Below the pieces are notes generated by a model. The model made no database searches, was not told where the DNA came from, and was given only the letters and a program-made list of their open reading frames with translations. The position numbers were made by a program, and so were the translations under genes. Positions 61,146-64,000 of a stretch of 64,000 nt of DNA are shown here, piece after piece (position 1 is the stretch's first letter; every line of letters begins with the position of its first letter). Source of the DNA: Porphyra umbilicalis (lineage: Eukaryota > Rhodophyta > Bangiophyceae > Bangiales > Bangiaceae); the NCBI GenBank assembly GCA_002049455.2, contig KV918817.1, positions 120,962 through 184,961 of the forward strand, given 5' to 3'.

Positions 61146-64000
61146 CAAACGCTATTCGAGTCGTTTTTGCCTTTCAGGGTCATTTCCGAATACCCAACGG
61201 TGCTTGGGACGTCCCGAGTGCCATCCATCGAGACTGCGTCTGTCTGCCAACCTTCTTGAAGGCGTTTTTGCATGCAGAATGGCATTTGCGGTGGGCCACT
61301 TTCGCAACGCCATCAAAACGGGCCACCGTCGTCGTCGACGACGACGCTGCCGTCGCCAACATCGTCCTCGCTGCCGCGCTCCTGGCGGCGCTGCCGCAGA
61401 TGTTCCTGTGCGTATGACGCGGCTGTTTGAGTCCTTCATCGCGGGTTTGTTCGGCAGAGGTGACCTGTGCGCCCCGATTGTGTGCCGATTTCATTGGCGA
61501 ACACACACACGAGGGACCCGGACGTGGAGAGAGTGCCTTACAATGATTGATCTTGTGCATGCTGACCACGGCTTCTTGATGAGCGTTGACCTTTTCATGA
61601 TCCCTTCGAGCCCCTTCACGCATGATGCACCCTCTATTCCTGGCACCCTCGCTGTCGACCATTCCGCTGTTCTTGGTTGTGCGCGTGCATTGCGAGTGCG
61701 TTTTTTGACAGTCTTTCCCGTATCTTGGAGGACAAGCCTGTGTCATGTTGCAGGCTGACAAGTTACACGTGCCCCACTCCCACCGATCACGGCCTGGGCG
61801 CATATTCTTGCGATCGTGGACGAGCTGTCACTCCCTTTCTAGCAGAATCACGCACCACCACGTGTGTCCCTGTGTACTTTTATCACCTCACCACTGCAGT
61901 GACGGTTTTCAGTTGACCAGGAACCTAGACCAGTGCCTGTCGCCATGCAATACAATACATCGTCTGAGTGCCTTTCGCCACGCAGTGCAGTTCGTCATCA
62001 CAGGAGACAGTTGCGCCAAAAGCACTCAAAACTCTCCGCCTCGGCGTGTCACACAGGATCAGGCTGGTTGGGGTTCATCCGGCTCTGCTGGGTTCCAGAC
62101 CGCATGGCCAGCCTGGGTCCCTTGTGAGCGTTCCCTATGTGACACGGTTGAGTGTACAGCAGGGCAGATGCATGAAAGGCCATCTCTACCTTCACCGCGT
62201 GACCAAGTTGACAGTGAGAAGGTCGTCGCCGTCCACTGCGCGCACTTGTTCTGGATCTAACAAAGTGACCAGGTCCCACTTTGATGCTGATCGGCAGAAG
62301 AGGGTGAAGAGCGAAGAGCATGAAAAACCATCGTGGCATATGCTCTGACCGATGGCCTTTCCTGCAACGTTGGGCATCCGAGCACCTGCACACCATGGAA
62401 CCTGGAAGAAAAGAAACGGAACAAAAAGAGCACTGGCAAAAACGTGTTCACTGCGTCCCCCAGGCTACCTACCCCATGGCTACAAGTGCACAGTCCCTCG
62501 AGCTTGGTCACGCATGACAGCTCGAGGGTGACCACGATGAAAGAAAGAGCACAATTCTCATGCCGTTCGCACCTGTCCACACGCACAAGTCCACAGATAC
62601 GTACACAAGATAGAGAAGCATGCCCACCCAAGCAGCTGCCACGAATGCGCAACAGCACTGCGATACGGGGTCCTTGATCTAGCCGCCAAGAGAGACGCGA
62701 CCTAGAGAAGATCGCAGAAAAGCCCGGGGACCAAAAATTGGCGACAGGCTCACGCAACTCGAGCGAGAGCACAAGAAATAACAAGGAGCACGAGCAGAAA
62801 CGTACAAAGCAAAGCACAAAACATCATTGTCGGCAAGGTTGATCTCGGGGCCCTGCAGGCGTCGAAAATGAAGATGACCTGCGCATTACATACCCGCTAA
62901 GGCCATGCATGGCTCGCGAGTAGGATTGAGCAGCAGATCGCACATGCGACGACTCGGCCGTCACGCCGGTGACGTTTACGAAAAGCCTCCGAGGCAGGCA
63001 CACTAGGCAGGCACACTACACAAAGTCAAGCTGGCCAACGTACAGGAGCCACCTTCAATGTCGCCGACGAGGGGCATCATGAATACGCGCCGATGAGCAC
63101 GGTGGACGGCATTCCGACCTGCCCGCGATTCCGAGATCAATCAACGTGGGCCGTCGAGCGCAGCGAAAAAATATGGTGTGAGCGGCTCAGACCGCTTGCA
63201 ACACAAGAAAGTCACAACAGCACCAGAAAATCACAAGAGCAACACTCGATATCACGAGAACGTTCGCGTTGGGTTGATCAAATTCGCCGATCCCAATGAA
63301 TTCAGTGCCAAAGTGCCGAGTCTAATTCATGTGGGCAGCACGAACTCACTTTCTCGACGAGTAGCCCCGGTTCATGGATTTTTGAACATGCTGGACTTGC
63401 GCCACGACCGAAATTCCTAGATTTGACGAACTGGTTGGCCACTGCACACTTTTGTGCCGGGACGATGCCGATGGCCGTATAGGCCAAAGACGTCAGCACC
63501 CACCGTGATCCACGTCGCTCACCATTTTTTCAGGCCCACATGCAATCGTCCCCTCCCAAGATTGCTGATCATGCTCCGCCCCCTATTTATCCGGGATAGT
63601 ACTCGGTTGGAAGGCCACGTGACCGGTTGCTTTCGTTGATGCGTCCCTCTGTCGGCCGAGTCCGTGCCGCCACTGTTGCCAGCCGTACATCGTTGCTGTT
63701 CTTTTCTGTCTTCCTAGCCATGACAATAGCTGCGCCCACTTCGAACGTATTTGATCGTTGGCCATGCTGCTCAGGGTCGTGTGTGAGTGTAGGTCAATTG
63801 AGGTCGCAGGCTGCAGTCCAATTGAGGTCGCGGACTGCATTTTGTGGCCTTTTCTCGAGGGCTGCATTCCAGCATGAAGAACTACCCACGGCTCTTTCAA
63901 TTCTTGACATCAGAGGGGGGCTGAGTTCCTCGTATTTCTCCACTTACCAATCAATGGCACTATCTCCACGGCACACCAGGTCTGGAGGCAGGCCGCATGT
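61146..64000. other. Right-end intergenic DNA
   Basis: Closer to balanced base composition than the rest. It holds an 18-bp palindrome (GTCGTCGTCGACGACGAC, near 61329), a two-copy GGCAGGCACACTA repeat near 62994-63018, and a two-copy CAATTGAGGTCGC repeat near 63796-63832. No gene, tRNA or rRNA was recognised. Confidence 0.5.

Noticed and set aside
1-64000. rRNA, complete tRNA genes or a bacterial operon structure
   Set aside because: None were recognised; gene structure and elements are eukaryotic throughout.

Overview
The window is eukaryotic nuclear DNA, dominated by transposable elements and one large satellite array. Evidence for this is LTR retrotransposons with eukaryotic domain order (a chromodomain Ty3/gypsy and two Ty1/copia elements), GT-AG introns whose phases fit, an extended PHD-finger protein, an initiator-tRNA priming site, and a 20-kb tandem array. 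Coding DNA is very GC-rich, with mostly G or C in the third codon position. A GC-rich alga (for example a red macroalga) would fit, but that is inference and no species is claimed.

Layout, left to right. (1) 1-16.7 kb: a minus-strand gene for a CACTA/Plavaka-like transposase (exons 16709-15494, 15329-14573 and 14356-13302, continuing at 4327-4055) is split by an intact plus-strand Ty3/gypsy chromovirus (4328-13301, 393-bp LTRs, 4-bp target duplication GACT). A second, decayed copy in the opposite orientation (4054 leftwards, off the window) lies 273 bp away, so the two form an inverted repeat of about 4 kb per arm. (2) 16.7-18.5 kb: no gene seen; short palindromes and a TATA-like box. (3) 18.5-32.3 kb: one plus-strand gene of unknown function (pieces 18554-20542, 26833-27007, 31965-32312) is interrupted by two antisense copia elements (20543-26832 and 27008-31964). 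Its frame is continuous once the insertions and duplicated target sites are discounted. (4) 32.3-33.8 kb: no gene; a cluster of palindromes. (5) 33846-53702: 34 nearly identical head-to-tail copies of a 584-bp unit, with a local three-unit higher-order pattern. (6) 53.7-55.7 kb: no gene seen. (7) 55730-58454: an extended-PHD protein gene whose 3' part is unclear. (8) 58773-59798 minus: a Tc1/mariner-type transposase with one in-frame stop. (9) 59.8-64 kb: less GC-rich DNA with one MITE-like element and no gene.

How the parts relate. The four LTR elements fall as two pairs, each pair inside one gene and less than 300 bp apart, as expected for repeat-rich, probably heterochromatic DNA. The gypsy chromodomain could contribute to such targeting. 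The most interesting signals are: a candidate -1 frameshift signal between gypsy gag and pol; primer sites in both copia elements that match the anticodon arm of initiator tRNA-Met (half-tRNA priming); the satellite array with exactly 34 units; a repeated 16-bp hairpin motif in one copia 3' region; and an extended-PHD protein whose N-terminus is identical to the first four residues of mature histone H3.
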